Assembly: GCA_019914945.1 (NCBI GenBank) | Contig: CM034109.1 | Coordinates: forward strand, 1,426,001 to 1,490,000 | Source: Typha latifolia | Taxonomy: Eukaryota; Streptophyta; Magnoliopsida; Poales; Typhaceae | Direction of reading: 5' to 3' | Length of the DNA: 64,000 nucleotides | Shown here: in pieces, positions 25,401 through 36,210 of the stretch | How the letters are laid out: every line of letters starts with the position of its first letter | Position numbering within the stretch: the first letter of the stretch is position 1 | Made by a program: the position numbers and the translations under genes | The notes under the pieces: generated by a model | Told to the model about the DNA's origin: nothing | Databases searched by the model: none | Seen by the model: only the letters and a program-made list of their open reading frames with translations

Positions 25401-28400
25401 GGGCTGATAATAGCTTTACAGCTCAAGGCATATTAGAGCATTTAAATGTGACAAAGGACACTTCTGACTATTTGTGGTATATTACCAGGTAAATCATTAT
25501 CTAGTTTCTCTTCTATGCCAGCTAGGAAAAGGAATTGTCTTGCAAATTACTTTAACATACATATGTTTGACATGAGACACTCAGATCTCAAAAATAGGCT
25601 CCCCTTTCCAGCTCTTGTTCTATCCTGCTGCATTCTCCAGATCCTAGATAAATGCTGACAAATGTTTATTACCAAACATTGTTATGTAAATGTGTGCCAC
25701 TCAATTAGCCCATACTATTTCTAATGTGATAAAATTTTCATTCTTTGGCATTTAAAGCCTTTGGTTCCTTACCTGAAGCCCTATTTGCATGATCATTGAC
25801 AGTTGTAGCTCAGTCCTTTTTCATCTTCATAGGTTGAATATATTTGCAATTGTTAGTAAAGAAAGATCGATGTCTGGCAGCTACTTAAGCCATCTTTGAT
25901 TGTATACAAGTCGGGTTAAGACCTTTTGTATTAACAAGGAGAGAAGAGAGGCTCGCGAAAAATAAACAATATCCCTCTTTCTGTTACTACTTTCTTCATT
26001 AGCTGCCTGATCAACTGAACTTGAAGATCTAACACAGAAGTTCCATAATATGAAAATGATGCTCCTTCTAGTCATAATGACTGATTTAGAGCTCTTAAGA
26101 AAAATTGGTTGGAACATCTTTTTGAGGTACAACTACTTCTTGAGTGGCAGGTAACATTCTTTGAATTGGGCCACCTGCAATTCTCATGGACACATTTTGT
26201 TATGAGAAATCTTTCCTCGATTGTGACTGCCTCAGTATACACAAGTATTAGGTCGAGATTGTTTTCCAAGGTGACATAAGTAGTATACCTTCTCAACCTG
26301 TAGCAATATCCATCTGTTATCTCATTTGTCATGCAAGTCAAAATTTCGTACTATTAGCACATACATATATAGAATGTTGATGTTGATATGAAGGATCACA
26401 CTATTAAAATTCTCTCTTATTGTTCACTGCATATATTATTCCCACCAGTAGATGTTCTCATTGAGTATTGACTGATAGCCACCTAACTCTGGATTCAATT
26501 CAGCATTGATATTTCTGATGAGGATATCGCATTTTGGGAAGGAAAAGGTGCCCTTCCACTGCTAACAATTAACAAAACACGTGATGTGGCTCGCGTTTTC
26601 GTAAATGGTGACCTTTCAGGTACAACATATGGCATGCTACCTTCCAATCTGCTACTTTTATTTAAAAATGCTGTGTACTGCAATTAGGCTTATAATGTTG
26701 CTTGTCATATTTCTAGTTTTTTCCATTGCCTCTTACGATATTATTTGTTAAACTGAAGGTAGTAAAGTTGGTAAATGGGTCCCAGTGGAGCAGCCTGTCC
26801 AATTGGTTCAGGGATATAATGAACTGGCTTTATTATCGGAGACTGTGGGCTTGCAGGTATTCTAAGTTTGGTTCAAATTAAAATTCCCTTTAATGTATTT
26901 TTCTCTGTACAAACATGAATTTCTCTTGAGTTACACATATACTTGCCATCCTGAAGATCCATAAAAGAATTTGTATTTAAGGGAAAGGGCTAATAGTAGG
27001 CTAAAAAAGAAGTAAGCAATATGCTGGAACTTAATTCAGATCCACTTTTTCCCTTCAAATATAGATTTTTTGGTTCTACTCATGGATGCCCGTGCCATAG
27101 GCACGTGTCACGGCACTTGCTGACCGTTGCTCGCCGAAAAGATGAGGGAGACTACTCACCTTCACTCTTCGCTGCTTGCCACGACACTTGTTGGCCGTCG
27201 CTCGCCGAAAAGATGAGGGAGACTACTCACCTTCACCCTTCGCCGCTCGCCATTAGCCGTCGACTAGCCGTCGCTGCTCCCCATTGACCTCATAGTCGTT
27301 GTTCGCCAACCACTGTCTCGTCAACCCCGAGCTCGAGCTGCCAATCGCACACCACAGGATGCCCTATTAGATTGAAGAGGAAGGAGTGGCTGGTCGGGTT
27401 GGATTGGGTGAAATAAAACTTAAGTTGCGGATCCGTAGCGTGCGATTGGCGGCTCTAGCTTGGGGGTGACAAGACAGCAGTTAGCGAATGACGACGATGA
27501 AGTCGGCGGGGAGTGGCATTGGCTGGTCGACGGCGAGCGGCCAGCGGCCAGCATGACCATCGTTGGGTTTACTTATATCTTGATTTACTTAATGACACTG
27601 GCATCTCCTTCCTCCTTTAGCCCTTTAGTTAGGTACATTTTTCTTTTATACGAAGGTCATCTTCAATTGATGCCTCATTCAATCTTTGGACTCCGTTTAT
27701 GGATCATGTTGGAAAATGCTTTTCTTCATTCTCCTACTCTAGGATATTTCGTTTCCCCAGGGAACCTTAATCTTATAAAGCCATGTGGCAACTATTAAGC
27801 TTTGCAAAGGAAGATCCTTGGGTGGGAAGAGCTGTCTCTCATCACTAAAAGGTTTATTGATGAAGACGTTTAGGAAAGCAAGCTCCATACCAAGCTAGAA
27901 GCTATATGATTTTAGGATTCTAGTTGAACTTTCCCCTTGGATACTATATCAGCAACATTCAGATTACTCTCTAATTTATTATATATGGCATGTCTAAATC
28001 TACAGATCATATAATTTAGCACCTCATTTACAAGCATATTTGTCAAGCATTGCCTTCTTATAAGCATCCTCCTTCTGAAATGAATAAAGTGCAATTTATT
28101 TCTGCAAATAATCTGTTCGAAAGAGGAGACTATTTGCAAATATATACACAAATAGAAATAAAGAGGATTTTGTTTTTCTGTCCAATTCCAAGTGCACCAG
28201 TGTGCTAGCTGCTTTTTTTTTTGCTTACAACTATAGCTGCCCATGTATGAAATGATTGGCCTCTTTGATTATATTAGTCATTGTAAGTTATTGTGTAGGT
28301 GTGATGAACTTCCTAGTGTAATGTACTTATAAATATTAGAAAAGTCCTGCATCTAGAAATGTAATATAATTTCAAATACCTGCTTATAGAAATGCATGTA

Positions 28401-31400
28401 AAAACATAATTGCCATAATTTGACTTCCATGCACTCGAAGCTGCGAAATGTTCTATGCTATATTCAGATTCTGCAACTGAATCAGGTTGAAGGGAAAATG
28501 ATACTTTCGAAAACATGCTATAGATTTTCTGCTCAAACTTGCAATTTTTGTTTCTCTTATTATCAACAGAAAGGAATTGGGTGCAAGTGGTATCCGTATC
28601 TCCTAAAATGTGCTACAATTCTATGTTCAGACTTTGACTAACTGACTGATACCTAGGATCATTCAGTAAAATTTTCTTCCAAAATCATTTCCAAACTTTT
28701 AACAGTGTCCTACTTGTAGTTGATATCCATCGTATATAGAATTTCTGATTATTTATTTGTAAAAAAAAGAATTTTTGATTATTTTACTTTGTTAGAATAT
28801 TTGCACAATAGATGACGGAGGTATAGTCACATAATTAATCTTTTGTATCAAAGGCCTCTATTGATATGTATGCTATTTGATGAGAATATGTTAATTTAAA
28901 CTTTGTTTTATGTGGCGTATGGTAGAAAAGCTTCCAGCTCTGTGATACTTTCTAGTCCCTTTAGAAGTTTTATGATCTTTGAGGAAGCTAAAATAATCTT
29001 TCTACTCTCTCTCCCTCGTAGAACTATGGTGCTTTCCTTGAGAAGGATGGAGCTGGATTTAGAGGTCAAATAAAGCTGACTGGCCTTAAAGATGGGGAGA
29101 TTGACCTCTCTGATTCTCTGTGGACATATCAGGTATATTTTAAACCATAAAACTTGTGAGTAATTAATACCTGTTATTTTGCTTTAAAAGGTTTATTTCC
29201 AAAATTTCTGTCAGAACGTGGTGAAACTGGATGTTTTTAGTGTCTTTTCTGATGTTCATAATGTAGCATATTACCCATGATGTCCATCTTGTTCTTGGCT
29301 GATGATATGTTGTAATACAAGAAAATGGGTGATAAGCACTTAAATACAACTTTACATGAAAGTATTGGGATACTAAGGTGCTTAGAATCAAGCAGGTTTA
29401 TGCTGAGAGTATAGGAATGTATCTCTCACCTAAGCTATGCTACAAAGTAAAGAAAATGCTCTCTAGTGGTCATATATGTATAGAAAGAGAGATTGAACTA
29501 ATATTACTAAGCCAAAGTAGGGATGGAGAAATTGGAAAACTGCTTCTGTTTCAGCTCTTCATATAAAGAGATTTATGCTAGATGGCTTTTAGACTGACTA
29601 ACCTTTGTTGTAAAAAGGTATTCAATCAGAGACAAGTCAGCTAGAAGAGAATGTTGTCCTCCTCCGGTTTAGGGTTTTAAATTTTAGGGCTTTAGAGTTT
29701 AGGGCTTTAGAGTTTAGGGCTTAGGGTTTCGAGAGATTTTTACTAGATGGCTTTTAGACCAACTAAGATTTGTTGTGAAAAGGTAACTCAAATAGAGGTA
29801 AGTCAGCTAGAAGAAAACTTGTTAAAGAAGTGTAGAAAGGAGTGCACCTGTAGCAAGTTAATACCGGTCGAAATTGAGGGTGAATAAGGAGAAATTTGTA
29901 AGTTGGTTTTGCCTCCATGGAGACCACCTAGTAACATTTAATGAGCATAGACTCGGTTCAATTAAAGACCATCTGTTGGGAGAAGAGACAGGTGAAAGAC
30001 TGTCAGTACTAGCATGGGTTAATCATTCCTAGTTAAATGGAGGGACATTGCCCCTGAATGACCAAAACATGTAGCTGGTCCTAGTTAATTGTGATATGAG
30101 ACTTTACTGTTGCTAATTTTCTTCTTTCACATATTTCATTTAAATTCATTGTTGGCTTTGGCTACTCAGGCTTCCTATTATTTGGTCATTGACCATGTTC
30201 TTGCATCATGATTTCCAATGAATAGGATTAATGGAAATTGAAATGAATGCTATGTCAAAATGTTCAAGAGCATTTTCAGCAAAGCCACGTTGATATTCAT
30301 GCTATACTGTGTTGCAAGATTGGAGTACTAGAAGCTTGTGGAATTAACTTTCATTAGTTCTAACTCCCACCTTCCATGATCCTTGTATATAAAGAGATCT
30401 TTTGGTGGGATAAACTTAGTTGTATGAAATGAAATCTTAATTCTTATTAGTGAAGAGAACAATAATGTAAGTCCCGAGTGTGAAACTCAACATTAAGAAT
30501 GATGCTTGATAATTGCTTAGTATCCGCCAAGATGATGGAGGGAAGCCTCAAAAAAGATATGCAAACTTCAATCCGTTGATCCACGAAGGAATATTAGAAG
30601 GAAGAAGATGAAATATACTTTAATCGGTTGATTTGAGAACAATACTGGAAGGAAAAAGAAAAAATAAACTTAAATCAATGGATTCGAGAATGATATCGGA
30701 AGGAAGAAGATAAACCAAAGTTCAATTAGTTGATTGGAGAATGATATTAGAATGGAGAAGAAAAAATAAACTTCAATCTGTTGATTGGAGAACAAATACT
30801 AGATCAAAAGTATCCACTTTTAGGAAACACAAAAGTCGAAAATTGAGAAAATCTCTTGAAATTTTATTGATAATAAAATGAACTACATCGACCACAGACC
30901 TACAGTACTACGTACACAGACACATAATCATGGTAGTGCAGACGAAGTATCGGCACTCAGCACGATTCATTTTTTGCTTTATACTTTAAAACTAATTTAG
31001 GGTGTACAAATATTTGTATGGGTCTTTCTACATAGATCTAGTATTTTTGTGCTAGATTTATGAAAAATACTCTTTAGAATGTAAGAATCAAAAAAGAAAA
31101 TTCAATTTTCCCCAAATCTTAAAATATTTAAAATTAATATGTCAAATTCATTCTAATTAGGTCAAAATTGATATAGGGATTAACTATATTCAACTAGGTT
31201 CTGATTTTAATTATTGAACTATTGTTAATAAATGAATATATTCAATCATATTAAGTATTGAATCATATTTCTATTTGACTATTACTATATCTTTAATAAA
31301 ATAGGTTATTTACAACATTATCTAAGACTAAAGACTCTGATGTAGGTTTTAATACGTATATTCAAAATATAAACATGTATAAAGACCATAAAAAGTATAT

Positions 31401-31504
31401 TAGAAGCATGCCAAAGGTGTGCCTCTGGCACGTAGGGACATGTTGGTCCGCACATGCCATGCCAACTGGGTATCGACATGGTGCGGCCATCCTTGTATAT
31501 ATAT

Positions 31505-31582
<78 letters not shown>

Positions 31583-31970
31583 TAATATGAGTTGAATTTT
31601 GGTAAAAAATTTCCCTAAATTTTAGAAATTTTAATATTAATATGTCAAATTCATTCAAATTGGGTCCAAATTGATATAGACATATTAGATTAACTACATC
31701 CAACTAGGTTTTGATTTTAATTATTGAACTATTGTTAATGAATGAAGGGATTCAATCATATTATATATTGAATCATAATCTACTTGACTATTGCTATATG
31801 TTTTATTAAATAGGTTATTTGCAACATTATCTAAGATTAAAGAATCTGATGTAGGTTTTAATACGTATATTCAAAATAAAAACATATATAAAGACCCTAA
31901 AAGTTATATTAGAAATGTGCCAAAAGCGTGCCGTGCTGAGACTGGGTATCGGCATGGTGCGGCCATCCTC

Positions 31971-32010
<40 letters not shown>

Positions 32011-35000
32011 AGAGAGACTAATATGAGACTCAAAACCCTATTATGACAAAAGTGCACTTTTTTTAAATGGAAAGTTTTCGATGTGGACTCAAAGACACCT
32101 ACCTTAACTTGACCCAAACAAACTGGAACAAACAATAATAGAATTTCGAGTTTTGCATGATAAAGATATAAGCAAAATAAAACTTTTCTAAAATGGCAAA
32201 AAATTGCTAATTTTGATTACAAAAAGATGGATTTTAACCTCATAATATTTGGTTGAGATGAAGAGAATCGCTTCCCTTGGAATACTAAATCATAGCCTCC
32301 TTTCCTATTCAAAATCTAATTTTTTTTTCCTTTCAAGTACTGATATCTTATCAAGATATATTTTTGTGCCCTTTTTAGAGGGTAGTAAATAAAATTTTAA
32401 TCATGGATTTTTTAAATAGATCTATTTACTCTTTTTGTTAACTTACCAATTGTTCTAAAAGCTTAAGTTGTTAGATAATAATGATTTTTATGTTTTATAT
32501 TCTACCACTACCCTCACATATGTGCTTGAGATATTTGATATGCCCAAGAAGTAGAATTGACTTAAATGGGTGGAGCTTTTATATCTTAAGGAAATATAAG
32601 CATGATAGGATTTAATCCCGTGATCTCTTATTCTGATATCATGTTAACACACCAACTATAATAAGAGCTTAAATTGTTAGAGAACGTTTTGATTTTTATA
32701 TTTTATATTCTAACACCTCCATCATCATAGGGCCTTCACTACAGAAGATGATTCAAGATTTGCATTGTAAAATCTAACCGTGATAAAGCTTTGTCATGTA
32801 AAAAAGTAGGTTTAAATTTTGAATTTTTGAGTTAATTCTTGTGAGAAGGAAAAGAAAGAAGGAAAGTAAGGATGGGCCCGCCGATCCCTACTTGGCATGC
32901 CCTCGGCACTTGTCTACATGTGCCATTAGCATGCATTGGCACATTTTAAAAAAAAATTTAGAATATTTAGAGATGTTTTTATTGTCTTTGGCATGACAAT
33001 CTTAGTTTTTCGGTTGAATATATGTATCAAAGCCTATATTAGAGTCTTTCATCCTTGGATAATATTGTAAATGACATATTTTATTAAAAATATAGTAACA
33101 GTCAACTAGACATATGATTCAATATATAATATAATTGAATACATTCATTAACTGACAACAGTTTAATAACTAAACTCAAAACATAGTTGAACGTAGTTAA
33201 TCTAATATGCACCTATATCAATTTTGACTCAATTTGAATGAATTTAGCATATTAATTTTGAATTTTTTGAAATTTGGGAAAATTTTGGGAAATATAAATA
33301 TGCTGAAATTTTAGCTAAAGATTATAATATTTGGGTTAAAATTAACTTATATGGAGTTAATCTAACATGTTTCTATACTAATTTGACTCAATTTAAATGA
33401 AGTTGACATATTAATTTCAGATTTTTTAAAATTTGGGAAAGATTTTGGGGGAAATAAAAATTTTCTTTTGATTCCTACATTTTAAAGAGTAATTTTCTGT
33501 TCTTGATCTATGTGGAAATTAGAAAGACCTTTACAAATAATTGATTTAGCAAAATTAAGCTACATCTATCATTTGTACGCCCCAAATTAGTTTTTATAGT
33601 ATAAAAGTTAAAATTTGAAAACCTGCGCCCACTGTGATGGCCATCCTTAAAAGAAACTCATTTGTTTGAAGAAAATTTCTGCTCCTTACGTAATCTGTTC
33701 TTCACATCCAAGAGAATTTCATTTGAAGAAAATTTCTGCTCCTTAGGTAATCTGTTCTTCACATCGAAGAGAATTTCATCTGAAATCATGAATGTTCCAG
33801 ATATAGAACACACCCTTCATAAATTACTGTCAGGGCAAATTGATAAGAAATCCACTGGTGAGATTGTGTCTACTCTCTAGTGTATGCAATAGTATTCAGG
33901 AGACATTTACATGCTTTTCACCAGTGTAGTCCTATCTTTTTGCTAATTGATGTATTGAATCAGCATGTTGAGCTCAATTTATTGTCTCGGATATATTAGC
34001 TGCTAAATGATTATGCTTAGTGTAACAGATGTACCCTTCCACAGTAATTATTTCATTTCCTTTTTAATTAAAATAACATTTTTGGAATAATCAGATAGTG
34101 CATAATCTTCTTTTCCGTTATATAGGTAGGGTTGAAAGGGGAGTCTTCTAAGCTATATGATCCAGAGGAACAGGAAAATGCAGATTGGACTGAATTGCAG
34201 GTTGATAATGTGCAATCTGCCTTTACATGGTACAAGGTAAGCTAAATATATAGCTGCACTGGGTCGCCATAAATTTTGTATGAGTAACAATAGCTTGCTA
34301 AGTTTAGTTTAAGCATAACTTCTTTTCCCTCTTGTACCTGTTTGATTATTTACATTAATTTGGGATTGTCGCATCAAGATTACATTGATGCACAATATAA
34401 CATACTTCACTAGTTTGACATATCATAATCATGTTTTGTAATTTGTAATAATGTACTGATACCGTTATCTCTTTTGATTTACATACATGATAGCATTATG
34501 TCATCATTTTATTCTTATGATATCTGAATCAGGCTTTCTTTTAGTTCATCTGGTGCTTTGGGAGCAGGCAGAGACTTTCCTAGAAGCTCTTTTATTGTGT
34601 TCTTTTTGGAACAGCTACATGCTTCAGATGAAATATAGTAATAATACATGCAGTCCATTTGAAAACTGGAAACCTCTCTATCTCCTAGGTTTAGTATGAT
34701 AGCTGATCTTCTAATAGTTATATATTTAAACTTTTGTTTTCAGCTTTCTCAAAGGTTTGCTTCAATCTTAAGTTTCTTTTTATATCTTCGTACTCATTTC
34801 TGAAAGATATTTTCTATTTAATTGTTTCTTACTTGTCTCATGGCTAGGTTGTTTCTTGCAGACTCTCTTTGATGCCCCTGAAGGTAATGACCCTGTTGCT
34901 CTTTATCTGGGCAGCATGGGGAAGGGCCAAGCATGGGTGAATGGTCATGGAATTGGACGTTACTGGTCATTAGTAGCCCCAGAAACTGGATGCTCCAAAT

Positions 35001-36210
35001 CTTGTAACTACCCCGGCACTTATAATGAAAACAAGTGCACAACAAATTGTGGACTGCCTACTCAAAGCTGGTAAATTTGGTTAAGGGAAATTCATCTGAG
35101 GAAGTAGAAATATTAAGGCAAATTTTTATCCTCTTATCTTATTGCAGGTTATCTTGAAGGCTTTTAACATTTACTAAACTTAATTATGAAGAGAGATTTC
35201 AGTGAAAAATATATATTGTTCTGTTAGCTCAACAGCACAAGGATGATCTCAAAATCAATTCACTGGTGAATTGGTGATAAGTTTTGCAGCTATTGAGAAT
35301 TAATAGGAACAATAGGCATACTTCTCAAGTTTTCTAGAATCATTTGAATGACGTAGGGTAATAGTTTTCTGATTCTGTAAAACAACAAATTTTAAACAAA
35401 TTTTCTTCATTATTTCTAATGGTTTACCATTCCTAGCCTCAGAATGAAATATTAATGTGAATCTTGCTAACTGTTATCTAACAGTTTTAACTTGGTATCT
35501 TGCTCATCATCAATTCCAAATGTTTTTCCAAGAGAGCATATGTAGATGGCAAACAATCTTTAAGTTTCTGGTTATATTGCCAAACTATCTTCTAAAGTAT
35601 ATATTGCAAAAACTTAACTGTTCTATAATAACAGGTACCATATTCCAAGAGCGTGGTTACAAGAATCAGACAACCTGCTTGTAATCTTTGAAGAAACAGG
35701 GGGGGACCCATTGAAGATATCATTGATGGTGCACTCTACAAAAACAATCTGCGGGACAGTGTCAGAAACCTACTATCCTCCTCTCTCTGCCTGGTCCAAT
35801 GCAGATTTTATCAATGATATCTCGATCAATGATATAGCACCAGAAATGCACTTACGTTGCGATGATGGGCATATTATTTCGAGTGTAACATTTGCAAGCT
35901 ATGGAAATCCATCTGGAAGTTGCCAAAAGTTCTCTGAAGGCAAATGTCATGCACCGAGTTCATTATCCGTTGTGTCAGAGGTAGGGAATAGCATGTATCC
36001 AGTTTTGCTTTACATTTTCCTGTCCTCCTGGTACTTGTACTTGACTACAGTTTTCCTTTCCCTTAGGCATGTGAGGGAAAAAATAATTGCACGATAGCTG
36101 TCTCAAATGCAAAATTTGGTGATCCATGTCGTGGCACCATCAAGACCTTAGCAGTTGAAGCAGAGTGCTCACCGTTGTTAGATGCCAAGAAGCTTATTAA
36201 CGTGATCTAG
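10421..36210 (+). CDS. BGAL9: beta-galactosidase, glycoside hydrolase family 35 (BGAL9 type), 19 exons, 899 aa
   Basis: The enzyme releases terminal beta-galactosyl residues from cell-wall polysaccharides or glycoproteins and is secreted. Exons: 10421-10636, 11694-11789, 11889-12001, 13402-13468, 17502-17594, 18550-18693, 18906-18994, 19846-19951, 21654-21741, 21823-21947, 23043-23240, 25259-25488, 26504-26619, 26759-26856, 29022-29132, 34126-34236, 34862-35070, 35635-35980, 36067-36210. All junctions are GT-AG and in phase, totalling 2,700 bp with stop TAG. Residues 1-35 form a signal peptide ending AASA. The family-35 signature covers 188-200 ([13 protein letters not shown]), with acid/base Glu199; the nucleophile is Glu268 in WTEDW. 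A galactose-binding (SUEL-type) lectin domain covers about 807-887 and keeps its cysteines. Length and whole-chain sequence fit Arabidopsis BGAL9 as I recall it (about 887 aa). Nothing is broken. Introns 4 (4.0 kb) and 15 (5.0 kb) are swollen by repeats. Substrate preference cannot be read from sequence. Confidence 0.95.
14324..15048. mobile_element. foldback element in intron 4 of the beta-galactosidase gene
   Basis: The left end ('gatcccaaaatcggtcgatc') matches the reverse complement of the right end ('ggttccaaaactcggtatcg') with mismatches over about 45 bases. Both ends are rich in GATC/CGAT/CGG words, unlike the AT-rich middle. There is no reading frame. It is non-autonomous, and no target duplication was confirmed. 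Confidence 0.6.
15270..16095 (-). repeat. dispersed repeat family G, inverted copy in intron 4
   Basis: It begins with the GTGCC/GGCAC-rich end (15280-15380), followed by the AT-rich body in reverse orientation. The far end (15985-16095) is the reverse complement of 3573-3680. Short frames inside come from the repeat and are not genes. Confidence 0.6.
16555..16735. repeat. GGCAC/GTGCC-word-rich block in intron 4
   Basis: This GC-rich island lies in an AT-rich intron. It is built from many near-palindromic words such as 'gtgccattggcacacc' and 'ccgtgccaagtgccatgcc'. It resembles the GC-rich end of repeat family G without the AT-rich body. Confidence 0.55.
19080..19275 (-). repeat. tRNA-like-box repeat in intron 7
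   Basis: Read on the minus strand it contains 'tggtatcagggcagagg' followed by 'gtgttcaaatccc', which resembles a pol III B box, and an upstream 'cttttagagaaaatgattag'. Related DNA occurs at 20085-20400 and at 32440-32730. This is a common plant repeat type, SINE-like or a short LTR element with a tRNA-Met primer site; the sequence alone does not decide which. Confidence 0.5.
20085..20400 (-). repeat. tRNA-like-box repeat in intron 8
   Basis: The minus strand shows 'cttttagatcaattggttat' (A-box-like) and then 'ggctatgggttcaaatctc' (B-box-like). A partial second copy lies on the left ('ataaccagtttaccgaaaag'). It belongs with the repeats at 19080-19275 and 32440-32730. Confidence 0.5.
20860..21480. 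other. repetitive filler in intron 8
   Basis: Two near-identical copies of 'gttgggctatatatc', at 20928 and 20987, show a local duplication. These are followed by GC-richer DNA with 'ggcacgtggcaggatggcac', and then purine-rich DNA. Open frames of 60-97 residues overlap each other in different frames and match no family I know. Confidence 0.4.
23680..24290. repeat. repeat-derived DNA in intron 11
   Basis: A 145-residue open frame on the minus strand runs through here, but it spans DNA with 'atatggatttcaatcccata'-type and 'catgctggtcggcatggca'-type repeat words and has no recognisable protein features. The 24000-24090 part carries the GCATGC/GGCAC words of family G. I read it as transposon-derived and non-coding. 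Confidence 0.45.
24640..24725. repeat. short GGCAC/GTGCC-rich block in intron 11
   Basis: It contains 'cgtgcccgtgccagtgcagt' and 'ccggcacatggcacaagg', the same word content as the GC-rich ends of family G. It is small, with no body attached. Confidence 0.45.
27060..27560. repeat. GC-rich block with a 71-bp tandem duplication in intron 14
   Basis: Two copies of a 71-bp unit start at 27116 and 27187 and share the run 'gctcgccgaaaagatgaggg'. The block starts with family-G words ('gcccgtgccataggcacg') and stays GC-rich to about 27560, in strong contrast to the surrounding intron. The frames across it are not credible proteins. Confidence 0.7.
29572..29822. repeat. duplicated segment flanking telomere-like TTTAGGG repeats, intron 15
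   Basis: Segments at about 29576-29652 and 29743-29820 are diverged direct copies; both contain 'ctagatggcttttagac' and 'aagtcagctagaaga'. Between them (29668-29732) is a run of degenerate plant-telomere-like units ('tttagggctttagagtttag'). Confidence 0.7.
30565..30805. repeat. minisatellite, about 51-bp unit, 4.6 copies, intron 15
   Basis: Units start at 30565, 30617, 30668, 30719 and 30770 with core words 'acttcaatc.gttgattgga' and a purine-rich tail ('ggaagaagataaa'). Copies are 75-90% alike by eye. The last unit is cut short. Confidence 0.8.
31020..31500 (+). repeat. dispersed repeat family G, intron 15 copy A
   Basis: An AT-rich body is followed by a GC-rich end at 31405-31495 ('gccaaaggtgtgcctctggc' and 'tatcgacatggtgcggcc'). 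It is closely matched by copy B at 31590-31975, making these two the most similar pair of the family in the window. Confidence 0.8.
31495..31582. repeat. compound microsatellite (TA)n(CA)n(TA)n(GA)n
   Basis: Four dinucleotide tracts run back to back at the GC-rich tail of family-G copy A. Frames read across it give artificial Tyr-Ile and Thr-His repeats. Confidence 0.95.
31590..31975 (+). repeat. dispersed repeat family G, intron 15 copy B
   Basis: A direct repeat of copy A: body 'gttttgattttaattattga', tail 'tatcggcatggtgcggccat'. The tail runs into another (TA)n tract at 31975-32006, as copy A also does, so the tract is probably part of the element. Confidence 0.8.
32440..32730 (-). repeat. 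tRNA-like-box repeat, intron 15
   Basis: It contains two direct copies of a block with 'aagcttaagttgttagataa' (32461) and 'gagcttaaattgttagagaa' (32667). Between them is 'aggatttaatcccgtgatct', the inverse of a degenerate B-box-like sequence. It is related to 19080-19275 and 20085-20400. Confidence 0.55.
32875..33480 (-). repeat. dispersed repeat family G, inverted copy, intron 15
   Basis: Here the GC-rich end comes first ('cttggcatgccctcggcact', 32891), then the AT-rich body in reverse. Two body segments are duplicated (33185-33290 and 33350-33450, both with 'tttgactcaatttraatga'). With copies A and B upstream, this gives a large potential hairpin within the intron. Confidence 0.75.
33665..33778. 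repeat. 57-bp tandem duplication in intron 15
   Basis: Two adjacent copies start at 33665 and 33722 and differ at only a few positions; both contain 'tttgaagaaaatttctgctc'. The unit length is a multiple of three, so the 72-codon frame at 33662-33880 (+) shows a repeated 19-residue block. I found no evidence that it is translated. Confidence 0.85.

Noticed and set aside
27460..27798. 112-residue forward frame in intron 14
   Set aside because: It crosses from a GC-rich repeat block into AT-rich intron and matches no family. Intact flanking exons of the beta-galactosidase gene show that it is intronic.
29668..29732. True telomere or chromosome end
   Set aside because: The units are degenerate, total about 65 bases, and lie inside an intron between intact exons.
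31362..32135. Several frames of 70-113 residues with Tyr-Ile, Thr-His or Ser-Leu runs
   Set aside because: They are translations of dinucleotide microsatellites and family-G repeats.
34856..35074. 72-residue forward frame as an independent small gene
   Set aside because: It is exon 17 of the beta-galactosidase gene plus a few intronic codons.
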